Assembly (NCBI GenBank): GCA_936450465.1
Contig: OW388296.1
Location: 53,365,431-53,429,430, forward strand
Direction: 5' to 3'
DNA length: 64,000 nucleotides
From: Gibbula magus
Taxonomy: Eukaryota; Mollusca; Gastropoda; Trochida; Trochidae
Shown here: one piece after another, positions 34,997 to 45,532 of the stretch
Position numbering within the stretch: position 1 is the stretch's first letter
Layout of the letters: the number at the start of each line of letters is the position of its first letter
Translations under genes and position numbers: made by a program
Notes under the pieces: model-generated
What the model was told of the DNA's origin: nothing
Seen by the model: only the letters and a program-made list of their open reading frames with translations
Database searches by the model: none

Positions 34997-35772
34997 AACA
35001 CTTGACACCTCCTTGTGGCATGTATGGAAACATGACGTCAGTATAAAGCTATCTCTTAATTAAAATTAAGTAATCCTCATATCAATTAGCCAATGTTTGT
35101 TTATAAAAAATATAGTTAGGTATAAATATGACATTTGGAAGATTATCTTGGGGCTTTCTTTCTTTTGGCAAAATAAAAAGTGTGTAATAATAAGTGACCC
35201 CCCATCCCCCTATTGATAATTCCTGCGCCTATGGTAAACATGGCTCTTCATCGTCAATCTACTTAAAACTGGCTGTAATCGTACACGCTATAATACATAG
35301 ATCTATGTAAGTCGGTTATTGCCCCCATGTTCAGCTGACCATTAACGGAAAGAGGAAAGGGAAGTCACTTTTCAACCAATCAAATGCGCAGTTGTTCGAC
35401 TCATCTTTTTTTCTGTAAAAATATGACGTTAGTCCAACGATATATATATTTTTATCAAAAAATGATTTCAAGGTGACTTTCAGGCCGTGCTCGTTAATTT
35501 CCTTTTTATAACTGGATAAACGCACGGCATACATCAACATTAAACAAGATCTAATCTGCATGAGTCAAACTAATGTTTCAGTATGATCTATCTGATAAAT
35601 ATGCATGGAAATAAACCAGAAAGAGGTTTTTCATTCGAGGTCGCCTAGAACGTTGAAAACATCCAGCAATTTCAAGCGTTCGGCCAGTTCTGTTATACTT
35701 GTAAATTAGATATAACCGCGCATGCGTGATCTTAAACCCATGCTGGTTTGGAAAGTGCATGCAATACCATGG

Positions 35773-36232
35773 TCTTTATCACTAGGCACGCCGTGATGTG
35801 AACTCACTAAGGTAACCTTAGTATAACGTTAGTTACAGATGTAAAAACACATCGTGAAGTAAGATCTTTATCACTAAGCACGCCGTGATGTGAACTCACT
35901 AAGGTAACCTTAGTATAACGTTAGTTACAGATGTAAAAACACATCGTGAAGTAAGATCTTTATCACTAGGCACGCCGTGATGTGAACTCACTAAGGTAAC
36001 CTTAGTATAACGTTAGTTACAGATGTAAAAACACATCGTGAAGTAAGATCTTTATCACTAGGCACGCCGTGATGTGAACTCACTAAGGTAACCTTAGTAT
36101 AACGTTAGTTACAGATGTAAAAACACATCGTGAAGTAAGATCTTTATCACTAGGCACGCCGTGATGTGAACTAGCTAAGGTTACCTTAGTATAACGTTAG
36201 TTACAGATGTAAAAACACATCGTGAATTAAGA
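35773..36232. repeat. 92-bp tandem repeat, five copies
   Basis: Units start at 35773, 35865, 35957, 36049 and 36141 (tctttatcactaggcacgcc), nearly identical. Each holds a 17-bp near-palindrome actaaggtaaccttagt. The last unit has diverged at both palindrome flanks. Near identity implies recent amplification or ongoing homogenisation. Confidence 0.92.
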
Positions 36233-36283
36233 TATTCGTGGCTGTCGGCGCCCATGGCGGAAGTGGGAGAAATTCACGATAAC

Positions 36284-36860
36284 ACATGTAACTGTCTTTT
36301 TGTGAATAGTGTCCTTGAGCATTTGCTATTTCTCAACTTGTACTTTAAAATACCAAAGAAAGGGAAATATCAGAAAAATGAAATTTAGTCAAAAGAGTTC
36401 ATTCCTTGTGTCTTGAGATCTTGGCATTGGTACATTGTTACAGTGTTTGAATGTTCTCATTTCGGTTATAATGAAAGTTGCTTTTGAAAAACTAATACTA
36501 TTGAATTCAAATATACCCAAAATCGTTCATCGAGCCTCATTCGCACACAATACATACATGGCAAGTATTTTATAGTTTACATCATGTATTTGTCATGTTT
36601 GTGCCATTTACTTTTGAAAATATCATAATATCGAACAATATTAATTGTCCATGCATTTAAATCCATTTAAAATCCCTTTTTTGGGTCTGATTTGGGGTAT
36701 ATTTGGATTCAGTAGGATATTTTTTTCAATGCATGCATGCATCTTTTACTTCGTTACATTTTTCTGATATTTCCCTTTCTTTGGTAATTTAAAGTACAAG
36801 TGGAGAAATAGCAAATGCTCAAGGACACTTTTCACAAAAAGACATCATGTAGTTACATGT
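36284..36860. mobile_element. Foldback/TIR element, about 577 bp
   Basis: The arms at 36284-36381 and 36757-36860 are inverted copies about 100 bp long (ends ACATGTAACT; inner part accaaagaaagggaaatatc). The 375-bp interior has no coding potential. No clear target-site duplication is visible. It sits between the 92-bp array and tropomyosin copy 2. Confidence 0.85.
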
Positions 36861-37152
36861 TTTACCAAGTTAATAATCGAAACTGACACGTTACGTTGTT
36901 TATATAACATTTCATTCCGATAACTATTAGGGGGTGTCAACCATTTTTACCATGAAAATACATGACGTTAGTATGGAGTGCTGTCGTAGTTAACGAACAG
37001 ACTTTTCAAAGAGCTAATATAGTTTTTTAAAAAGATTATAAGGAACATGAAGTGTGCGGAAATCAAGGTGTGGTTACATCAGATGCTCGTAGGGATATTG
37101 ACAACCCTAACTATAAACGAAGATAAAATGATACAGTGTTGTTATTTTTAAA

Positions 37153-37158
37153 TTTATT
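37153..37158 (-). terminator. Polyadenylation signal, tropomyosin copy 2
   Basis: AATAAA on the minus strand lies about 430 bases past the stop codon of the gene at 37586-38440; more tttatt follow within a few bases. Confidence 0.4.
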
Positions 37159-37585
37159 TTTATTCGGTAGAATGCAAACATATATACACGTATGATACAA
37201 GAGTGAAAGCTCAGTAGTGACATTATTCTGCGGTTGCAGTTAATCCGAATGGACACAAAGTTTTCAGTGTAATAAAAGTCGCAGGTTGAATAAAATTGTC
37301 CGAGATGTGATAGTTTTGCGACATATACGTCAGTTAGTAAATAAACATAATAATTATTTGAAAAATAAAACTTGAATTAAAGTCTATGTACACATCCGGT
37401 ATAAATATCAGTCTACCGGAGATGCTGCACTCAAATCAGCCGTTGCCACATTGTGTTCATTGCCAAATGAGGAGACCAAACATGAAGCCAACGGCGGTAG
37501 CCTACATGACAACCATGTGTCGAGTGGCAAGGAGAGTAACCTTGAAGGTCAAAATGTCGCCTATGCCACCAGCTCCTGCTGTCTC

Positions 37586-38440
37586 TCAGTACGCAGCCAT
37601 CTCAGCGAAGGTCAGGTCGAGCTCCTCGTGGATGCTCTTGTTCTTTTCCTTCTCTGTAAGGAGCTCGTCGTCAAGGCGATCAGTCTCCTTCTGCAGCTTG
37701 TTGACAGTCCTCTCCGTCTCGGCCGCTCGGTTCTCGGAATCCTTCAACTTGTCAGTCAGATCCCGGATTGTTTCCTCATACGTCTCCTCCTTTGAAGTTG
37801 CCTCCCTCTCGCTGTTCTCTAGAGACTTCATGTTGTTGCCCACCACTCGCAGTTCGTCTTCTAGCTGGGTAATCTTGGTCTCGTTCGCTTCAGCGCGGTT
37901 TGTGGCACGTTCCAGATCGGCTTCTGTCATTGCGAGTTTCCGGGCGGTCTCGTCGTACTTGCGTTCAGCTTCCTCAGCAACGAACTTGGCATCCTTGAGT
38001 TGGGTTTCAAGTTGGTCGATGCGTTCATCATCAGCGTTGCTCTTGTTTTCCAGAACTTTGCGGGCTCGCTCGGTGTCGTCAGAGGCTTTGGAAGCTTCTT
38101 CAAGCTGATTGGTCGCCGTCTGCAACCTCTCCTCACACTGCTCCAGGTTCTCCTCCAGCATGGTCACTTTGGAGGAAAGGCTGTTCACATCCTGTTCCAG
38201 TTCAGTCACCTTCTTTGATGAATCTTCAAGCTTGGAATTGGTTTCTCCCAGCTGTTCGTTGGTGCTGTCAAACTCGACTTCGAGATTGGAATATTTCTTC
38301 TGAAGATCGTGAAGGTCTTCTTCCACCTTGGCTTTCTCGATCTCGAGATCTTTGACTTGCTGGTCCATGGTTTCAGCTCTGTCCATGGCGTTGTCCTTGT
38401 CGCTCTTCATGGCGAGCATCTTCTTCTTGATGGCGTCCAT
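37586..38440 (-). CDS. Tropomyosin, full length, intronless (copy 2)
   Basis: This is a 284-residue protein from MDAIKKK to TFAEMAAY, differing from copy 1 at about 20 positions by hand count (about 93 per cent identical). The frame is open 26 codons further upstream. The start is placed at MDAIKKK because that is the universal tropomyosin N-terminus and the extension is not shared with copies 1 and 3. The terminal AEMAAY departs from the usual AELAGY; the C-terminus forms the head-to-tail overlap, so polymerisation could be affected. Its promoter region matches copy 1, so the two arose by tandem duplication of an already intronless gene. It is the copy closest in its tail ([16 protein letters not shown]) to the secreted proteins. 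Confidence 0.95.
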   Translation of the reverse strand: MDAIKKKMLAMKSDKDNAMDRAETMDQQVKDLEIEKAKVEEDLHDLQKKYSNLEVEFDSTNEQLGETNSKLEDSSKKVTELEQDVNSLSSKVTMLEENLEQCEERLQTATNQLEEASKASDDTERARKVLENKSNADDERIDQLETQLKDAKFVAEEAERKYDETARKLAMTEADLERATNRAEANETKITQLEDELRVVGNNMKSLENSEREATSKEETYEETIRDLTDKLKDSENRAAETERTVNKLQKETDRLDDELLTEKEKNKSIHEELDLTFAEMAAY

Positions 38441-38615
38441 GGCTGATTGAGGAGTAGAAGAGATCCACTGATCTGAACTGATGTGATAACAGGTTACCGC
38501 TGGTAACAGCCAACTCAATCAGAACGATAGGAATAAAGTTCAAATCTGCTGCTGAAGCTGAAGGGTGTTACTGCTGAAGATGAGGGCTGGAATGATCTGT
38601 CTCAGAGCGCTGCCC

Positions 38616-38626
38616 TCTTTTATCTA
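38616..38626 (-). promoter_or_regulatory. Putative core promoter of tropomyosin copy 2
   Basis: The same 'tagataaaagagg' TATA-type sequence and downstream CATTCCAGCCCTCATC leader as copy 1 are present, with the shared upstream motifs at about 38640-38720. Confidence 0.5.
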
Positions 38627-38814
38627 TCCACCTTCGTCCCGGCTGATCTGTGAGAAGCGCGCATCTTGCAGGGGGTCCATCTGGACTCGGCGTGCTCCGT
38701 CATCTGCTCGGCGTTATGTAATAGTTGCTGCACTCGCCGCAACGTTCAAAGAGCTATGTCTCTGATCTAGGTGGTCTGGTAGGTAGGATTCATATTCTAA
38801 GTGCGATCCATCTT

Positions 38815-39300
38815 TGTTCGTAATGTTTAATTTGGCTATAAAACGTACAATAATACTATATGTGCTGATTTCAGTTCAAATAAGTTCACCCAATTTGCAT
38901 ATCCATCCCCTATCGCCAAATGACAATTTTTTTCTTATCCTTGAAAACAGCCTTGTGCAATTGCAGAAACCGCAACTATCCATCCCACTAACATGTATAT
39001 ACAAGTTATATGACCTATTGAACATTACCAGCTTTTTGTCTGTTGTAGATAAGTTCTCAAAATTACGTTTAACCAGGGACATTATATACATATATAATAT
39101 GTATGTAATGTCCCTGGTTTGACTAATTAACCCGTTCAAGCCACGGTATATTGTCCGGTTTTCGATCAGAAATCACTGCTTTCATAATACTCATTCGGTA
39201 TTAATTTGAACGGTATTTTTCAGCAACAGTCAGTATTTCTCGATATAATAACACCATTTATAACGCTCGGCATATGTTACTCCAAGCAACACATTTATAT
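38815..39300. repeat. Dispersed repeat with internal hairpin
   Basis: The ends of this block match 8130-8550 in inverse orientation. Between them, at 39070-39118, is an inserted perfect-arm hairpin (aaccagggacatta... and its complement ...taatgtccctggtt) around an AT-rich loop. No coding content is visible. 39300-40230 is AT-rich with no gene seen. Confidence 0.6.
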
Positions 39301-40232
39301 TCTTTTAATGTTTATAACTAGTGAACACATAAACAAATAAAACTCGGTACAAAAGATCTGATAATAATGAATTATTGTTGATTTTTACTGATTTTTAGTT
39401 TTAGTTTTATGACTCTACAAGTTATGACGTTTATACATTGTCAAGTTGTTAACAGGGGTCATAATTAAGTTGTTCTGTTTATCAGTTCACTAGTTTTTAT
39501 GACAAAATGTTTTGTTTTAGTTATCATTTTGCATTGTCAAAGAACGATTGAGAATAAAATAATTCGCGAAGTTTTTTCGTCGCTTTTTAATACTTTAAGA
39601 TAACACGTCTTATTTTTCATTATTATTCATTACAAGTTCAATGTTTTTGCAGTAAGTTGTATCATTACAAATGTTTACCTTTCCCTATGTATATGTAAAC
39701 ATCTGATGAAAAGTAAAAACATAAACATTTATTTTTAAAGTAAACAACTACATTTCTCAGTTAGGGTATTAGTTTGGTATTAACGCATGTAATAAACTAA
39801 CAGTACAACAGTAACAGTACAAATTCTTTGTTATCAGCGTCGTATAATAAAGTTTAATTTTACCATAACATTCATTCAGCCTACATGTGGATATTATTTC
39901 TGATGTACGCATATGGTACATCAATACCGTATAATGTTTACGTAATATTGAATGGACCCCTGACCAGGCCTTACTCCATTAAACTGCACTATCCCTGGCC
40001 AGCATAAAGCATTAATCCTAATTATACCCCACTTCTGGTCTCGTTGCTATGGTTTCTTTCGTTACAATTGTAGGTGTATTAGCCTACACTTTTTTCTGAT
40101 AAACCTATACTTTTTCTGATATACCTACACTTTTTAACAACTGAGAAATCAATGGAGTCAATTTTCTAAAGTTCCAAATCTACGTGATGATACTTCATAA
40201 AATGTTAGATTATATATGAACATATAAGACAA

Positions 40233-40290
40233 TTGGGATCGAATCTGATTTCTGACCGAACGAACTAACCATTACACCATGAGGCCAGTC
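40233..40290 (-). repeat. tRNA-like sequence (SINE head or degenerate tRNA)
   Basis: The minus strand has an A-box (TGGTGTAATGG) and a B-box (GATTCGATCCC) at tRNA-like spacing in a sequence that starts GCCTCATGGTGTAATGGTTAG, resembling tRNA-Glu/Asp-type genes. The acceptor stem does not close convincingly, so a tRNA-derived SINE or tRNA pseudogene is favoured. Confidence 0.5.
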
Positions 40291-40704
40291 TGCATTTTCC
40301 ATGACCAAATGAATAAAAGGTTTTTATAATGTGTGACATAATATCACACATTTCTGTATTGCTTTTTATATAAGAATGTTCTTTAATTCTGGATGCAAAA
40401 TGTCTTAACATACTGAAAGTTTCTTCTATTTTCTTTCTGTTAAACTTTGACCATGTCGACATTAGCCATGCATTTTATGGCGTTAGCTGTATATTTCAGC
40501 GAGATGCACGTGCGTCGACGTTGACAATGTCGTCATTGGGCCATATCAATTAGATTTCGAGCCCCAAACATGGGTAACCATACAACGCAGCACGGGCCGA
40601 GAGTTGTCATAGATGAGGCCGTCTTTGGGTTGTGCGTTTCGTACGCAAGCTTGTTTACAGCTGTTTTGTTTTGAAATATTATGAAATAGTTTCCGCTTAC
40701 ACTC

Positions 40705-40875
40705 GACCGTAAGTGGGGTATAAGACAAATATACCCATACTTTTCCGAGAGTTTTTTAAATGAGACCCTACACTTTTCCCCGTGGAGCCTTACTCGGCTG
40801 CGCCTCGTAATGGCCCCACCGATAAAAGTGTAAGGTATCATTCGATACACTCGGAAAAGTACGGGTATACCTCTA
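40705..40875. repeat. Foldback element
   Basis: The segments 'atacccatacttttccgaga' and 'ctcggaaaagtacgggtat' are inverted arms. Between them lie cctacacttttccccg and aaaagtgtaagg. No gene is supported around it. Upstream, at 40080-40130, a short 'cctacactttttctgata' unit is repeated three times. Confidence 0.6.
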
Positions 40876-41185
40876 ACTTATCGTGGCAGTATACATAACA
40901 TACATAATTAAAGACACAGCACGACTCGAAACTTTTTCTGGAAACCAGAGGAGCCTATATTTCAAACACTTTATCCTAGTCTCGACTAACAGATCTTGGA
41001 ATAAAACAATGCAGATTTTCAGTTTCAAAACCAAGTAAATAGCATTGAGAAAGAAATTGCTACTTTCAGATGCTGATCATTCTACTCTACGTATTGTATA
41101 CATGGTCGTGGTGACTGACTATCTTGGAACTGACAAATGTCAATTCAGTACTTCGTGTAAGAAATACCGTATTTCCTCTCCTAGA

Positions 41186-41250
41186 CATTCTCTTCCCAAA
41201 GAGGTTACTCCCTTCAGATTCCCGATCCTTAGAAGTGAGGGAAGAGAATG
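41186..41250. mobile_element. Short deletion derivative of the cattctcttccc TIR element
   Basis: The left end 'cattctcttcccaaagaggttactccctt' and the right end 'gggaagagaatg' match the termini of the element at 29147-29717, but almost all of the interior is gone. Confidence 0.65.
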
Positions 41251-41575
41251 CTTATAAACGACCCCCTTCCTCTATTGTTTCAGACCTCCTTTAGTACCAG
41301 CGTCTATTTGAGGCCGGCGTCTGTTTATTTGTTGGCATATGAATGACCCTACTAACAAACATACAAAATGCAATCATGACCAACTTTCTTGAAAATGAAT
41401 TTTGTGAATATTTATTTATTGTTGAACGAGAAGAATATTTTCTTTAAGAGGCACTTGTGAACATAACACATTTAACGCATTTAAAACAAATCTTTGTTCA
41501 TCTTATCAGGCGGTGTCTAATAATTGAGACCCGGCTTCTACTTCTTTCAGAATGGCATACCCAGGGAGACAATTC

Positions 41576-41688
41576 GAGACCTGAGCCTAGATTTTTCGAA
41601 ACTCTCTTAGCACCAAGATATTCATGCCAATGTATGGTACTTACGACTGTCGTAGCGCTAAAAGAGCTTTGAAAATCTAGGCTCAGGC
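41576..41688. repeat. Foldback element
   Basis: 'acctgagcctagattttt' and 'aaaatctaggctcagg' form inverted arms, with a second inner inverted pair (ctcttagc and gctaaaagag). Confidence 0.7.
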
Positions 41689-41712
41689 ATCTATTAAATA
41701 AAATACGGTAGC

Positions 41713-41875
41713 TTCACCTCACCTCACCTCACCTCACCTCACCCTCAACCTCAACCTCACCTCACCTCACCTCACCTCACCTCACCTCACCTCACCTCAC
41801 CTTACCTCACCTCACCTCACCTCATCCTCAACCTCAACCTCACCTCACCTCCAAGTCGCTCCATCTCACCTCACC
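41713..41875. repeat. (CTCAC)n pentanucleotide microsatellite
   Basis: Long runs of 'cctca' are interrupted by 'accctcaacctcaacctc' in two places, giving a locally duplicated structure. No gene is supported from 41876 to 43600. Confidence 0.95.
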
Positions 41876-43621
41876 TGGGGTGCTGAATCGCTTTTTCAAA
41901 TGGGCTAATGGAAATTATGTTTGGTTTGGTGAAAACCCCGTTTTTCAGAATTATGGCAATGTTTCAAGTTAAGTTTAGTCGGCATCTGGAGACATGGTGT
42001 AACTATGTTTCAGACGTGTTCATCACTCGTTGAGTAAACTGTGTAGTTTTTCGCGCCACGGTAGTAGAGAAGATAAGAATGGTTAATGCGTTAATGCTAG
42101 TTCACAGGTATTTGAGGGTATGTATCTTTGTTATTATTATTAAAGTAGACGATTATTTAACGTATTACTCTAACAAAAAGAACCCAAAAGAAAACATTTG
42201 ATTTTGTTCTCAAGAAATGAGGAGTGGTGTGATTTATGTCATCCTTAAATATAATATACTATCTCTGATAAAAATAACTTATTTGATTATGCATATTTTG
42301 AAAGACATTACAAAGGTCCGGGTCAACGGGTTTCACTTGAAGCAATATATATTTCGTGTATTCAATAACAAACTGTCTGATTATGAAACGATCAAGTCAA
42401 GAACTATTGCTATCAGGGAAATATACAGTAAAACGTTATTAGCCATGTATATGTTGCGTTAACTACGATCTTAGATATGAAGCGCACGTAAAATACATAA
42501 ATAAGCATGGAGGGTCAGGGAATCCGCCGATATCATTCACGCATAATCAATCTACCAAATTCATGTTTTTTTATTTCAGCAGAAACGCGCTCGGCCAACG
42601 CTGAAAATGAGTAAATGATACTAATACGTGGATCCATATCATAAAAGTTCCATGTAAAAATTCTAACTTCTCTTCTCTGTGTAACCATACTATTTTTTAT
42701 TTTTTAATTTCCAAATTAGAGCAGATAAATGTCTTGAAATTTCTTTTAGCAGTTTTTCGTGTTTCATTTTGAGGGTTTTGTGTATGTTACCAATACAGTT
42801 TTCCGAAATTGCAATGATCAAAAGAGCTCGATAAATAGAAAAAAAATATCAAGAAACCATGAACAAATCAGCGCTGTTTAATCCGGAGGGGACACCGCAC
42901 AGCATCTGTGTACTTTTATTAGTGAATATTTGATGATCATACTTCTTCGATTGCTTATAACAAGATATTTATTGGAATGTTTGTGATGATGATAACCATG
43001 AAAAAGAATAATTATTGGTCCATCAAATGTGACGCGATCCTTTAATCTGTGACGTAACAATAATGATGACGTCACAGACAATCCTGACTTCCGCCCAAGT
43101 GGAAAGGTTCAGCGCAGATTGATCAGAGAGATTTCAGGCGAAATAATCGATGAACGAAACGATGTTCAGGTATTCATTGTATGATTTTCACTATTCCTTT
43201 CAGTATTGCTGCTGATGACCCATCTTTATTTGTCCAATCTTGTCCACTTTCTCTACGATATCTACATTGTCAACATGGTCACAAAATGACGACGGTGAAT
43301 ATTAAATTATAAATATAACCATAGAAAAATCATGTCAAGTTTCTATGTACTCATTATTTCATTGAACTTATATAAACTTTAGGAGAGTTAATTATTATCA
43401 TTGATATGGCTGCATAATATTTATATATTTATTTTCTTCGTTGTCTTTCGACTGTTTACACTTAGTGCTGACGTTTTATTGTAACAACATAACTATACTT
43501 ACATTTAGCATTTTAGAACGCAGTCTTCCTATGTAAACCATTTAGTTTGAAAAAGTTTTGGATTTCTGTTAAATAAAATCTTTGATGCGTGTAGTGCCAG
43601 TTCTATTGGGAGTATCCGCCG

Positions 43622-43770
43622 ACAGGAACTCGATATCGTAATTATAACGTAGGTAAAACCTATAGGTAAACCCCCCCCCCCCCCCCCCCCCCCCCCCAAT
43701 TTGTTATATAGGGGGATATTTTGTTTACCTATGTTTTACCTACGTTATAATTACGATATCGAGTTCCTGT
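43622..43770. repeat. Foldback with poly(C) loop
   Basis: The arms 'aggaactcgatatcgtaatt ataacgtaggtaaaac' and their complement flank a run of about 29 C. This is a hairpin with a G/C homopolymer at its tip. The homopolymer length is probably unstable and may also be an assembly approximation. Confidence 0.85.
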
Positions 43771-43928
43771 GTATCCGCCATATTGTTTTCTTGCTTTTGT
43801 GAAGCGAGAAAAGCTCTATATTTTTACTTATTTTACACCTTGTTAATAATACAAACATATATTAATAGAATTTATCCAACTGTCAAATACAAAGTAATCA
43901 AAATATTACCCTCATTTATATGGTTCGA

Positions 43929-43958
43929 TTGGGTTTGGGTTTGGGTTTGGGTTTCGAT
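43929..43958. repeat. (TTTGGG)n short tandem repeat
   Basis: 'gggtttgggtttgggtttgggttt' is a four-fold hexamer. It is not the TTAGGG telomeric repeat. Confidence 0.8.
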
Positions 43959-44422
43959 GCTCTTTTTATGCCTTTTAAATGTGAGAGTCATACTTATTAA
44001 TAATATAATGGTTATGCGTTTTCCTATATTGTGTTTTATGTTGGATTTTCGCCTAAAAGTTTTAAATAAAAAGTATCTCCGTTATTTATTATTCACAGTG
44101 ATTATAAATGCAATATGTTTTAACATTATTTGGATTTAGATCTATTAACTGTTAGTCAACACAGGAAGTGATATAGTAGCGGCACTGAACGTTAAATTAC
44201 TTCAGCATATTAATATAACAAATCGTGTAATTTGAACATGTTCATGCATGAATGCGCTTTATAAACGAACAACTGTTATAAAGTTAAAACTAACGATGAA
44301 TAAATTCAAAATTACATAGTTAGAATATTTTAAAAACTAGTTGAAACTTATGTTTGTAATGAACCAATCATACAAAGAACCAATCTATATATAAATATAC
44401 TAATATTAATATAAAACTGGAA

Positions 44423-45532
44423 ATATTTTGTTAAATTGTTGTTTTGCTCCCTCCCCAGATCTACCCCCTCTATACGCCGGGGAACTATCCCAGGGAGACA
44501 AGAGCTCTCGGATAAACTGACAATATTGTTGTTGTTTCCCCTCCCCAGATCTGCCCCCTCTGTAGGACGGGGAACTACCCCAGGGAGACAAGAACTCTCG
44601 GATGTAACTAACAATATTATTGTTGTTTCCCCTCCCCAGATCTGCCCCCTCTGTAGGACGGGGAACTACCCCAGGGAGACAAGAACTATCGGATGTAACT
44701 AACAATATTGTTGTTGTTTCCCCTCCCCAGATCTGCCCCCTCTGTAGGACGGGGAACTACCCCAGGGAGACAAGAGCTCTCGGATGTAACTAACAATATT
44801 GTTGTTGTTTCCCCTCCCAAGATCTGCCCCCTCTGTAGGACGGGGAACTACCCCAGGGAGACAAGAACTCTCGGATGTAACTAACAATATTGTTGTTGTT
44901 TCCCTCCCCAGATCTGCCCCCTCTGTAGAACGGGGAACTACCCCAGGGAGACAAGAACTCTCGGATGTAACTAACAATATTGTTGTTGTTTCCTCTCCCC
45001 AGATCTGCCTCCTCTGTAGGACGGGGAACTACCCCAGGGAGACAAGAACTCTCGGATGTAACTAACAATATTGTTGTTGTTTCCCCTCCCCAGTTCTGCC
45101 CCCTCTGTAGGACGGGGAACTACCTCAGGGAGACAAGAACTCTCGGATGTAACTAACAATATTGTTGTTGTTTCCCCTCCCCAGATCTTCCCCCTCTGTA
45201 GGACGGGGAACTACCCCAGGGAGACAAGAACTCTCGGATGTAACTAACAATATTGTTGTTGTTTCCTCTCCCCAGATCTGCCTCCTCTGTAGGACGGGGA
45301 ACTACCCCAGGGAGACAAGAACTCTCGGATGTAACTAACAATATTGTTGTTGTTTCCCCTCCCCAGTTCTGCCCCCTCTGTAGGACGGGGAACTACCTCA
45401 GGGAGACAAGAACTCTCGGATGTAACTAACAATATTGTTGTTGTTTCCCCTCCCCAGATCTTCCCCCTCTGTAGGACGGGGAACTACCCCAGGGAGACAA
45501 GAACTCTCGGACGAGTACCTGTGGTGGAGAAG
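44423..45532. repeat. 91-bp tandem array carrying repeated 3' splice sites and an exon start
   Basis: Twelve copies are present. The exon-like segment after 'ccccag' starts at 44459, 44549, 44640, 44731, 44822, 44912, 45003, 45094, 45185, 45276, 45367 and 45458. Each unit has 'gtaactaac' (donor-like and branch-point-like), a 'ttgttgttgtttcccctcccc' tract, CAG (AAG in the fifth), then ATCTGCCCCCTCTGTAG.... Copies 7-9 and 10-12 share the same three-step variants, so 273 bp were duplicated recently. Only the last copy continues into 'cgagtacctgtggtggagaag' and a GTCAGT donor. Confidence 0.92.

Noticed and set aside
37586..38518. 310-residue version of tropomyosin copy 2
   Set aside because: The 26 extra residues before MDAIKKK are not shared with copies 1 and 3 and overlap the non-conserved leader. 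The normal 284-residue start is preferred.
43929..43958. Interstitial telomeric repeat
   Set aside because: The hexamer is TTTGGG, four copies only, not TTAGGG.
44348..45432. Several 60-99 residue minus-strand frames of the type SSCLPGVVPRPTEGADLGR
   Set aside because: They arise from the 91-bp tandem array read in reverse. The splice signals and the terminal exon support the plus strand.
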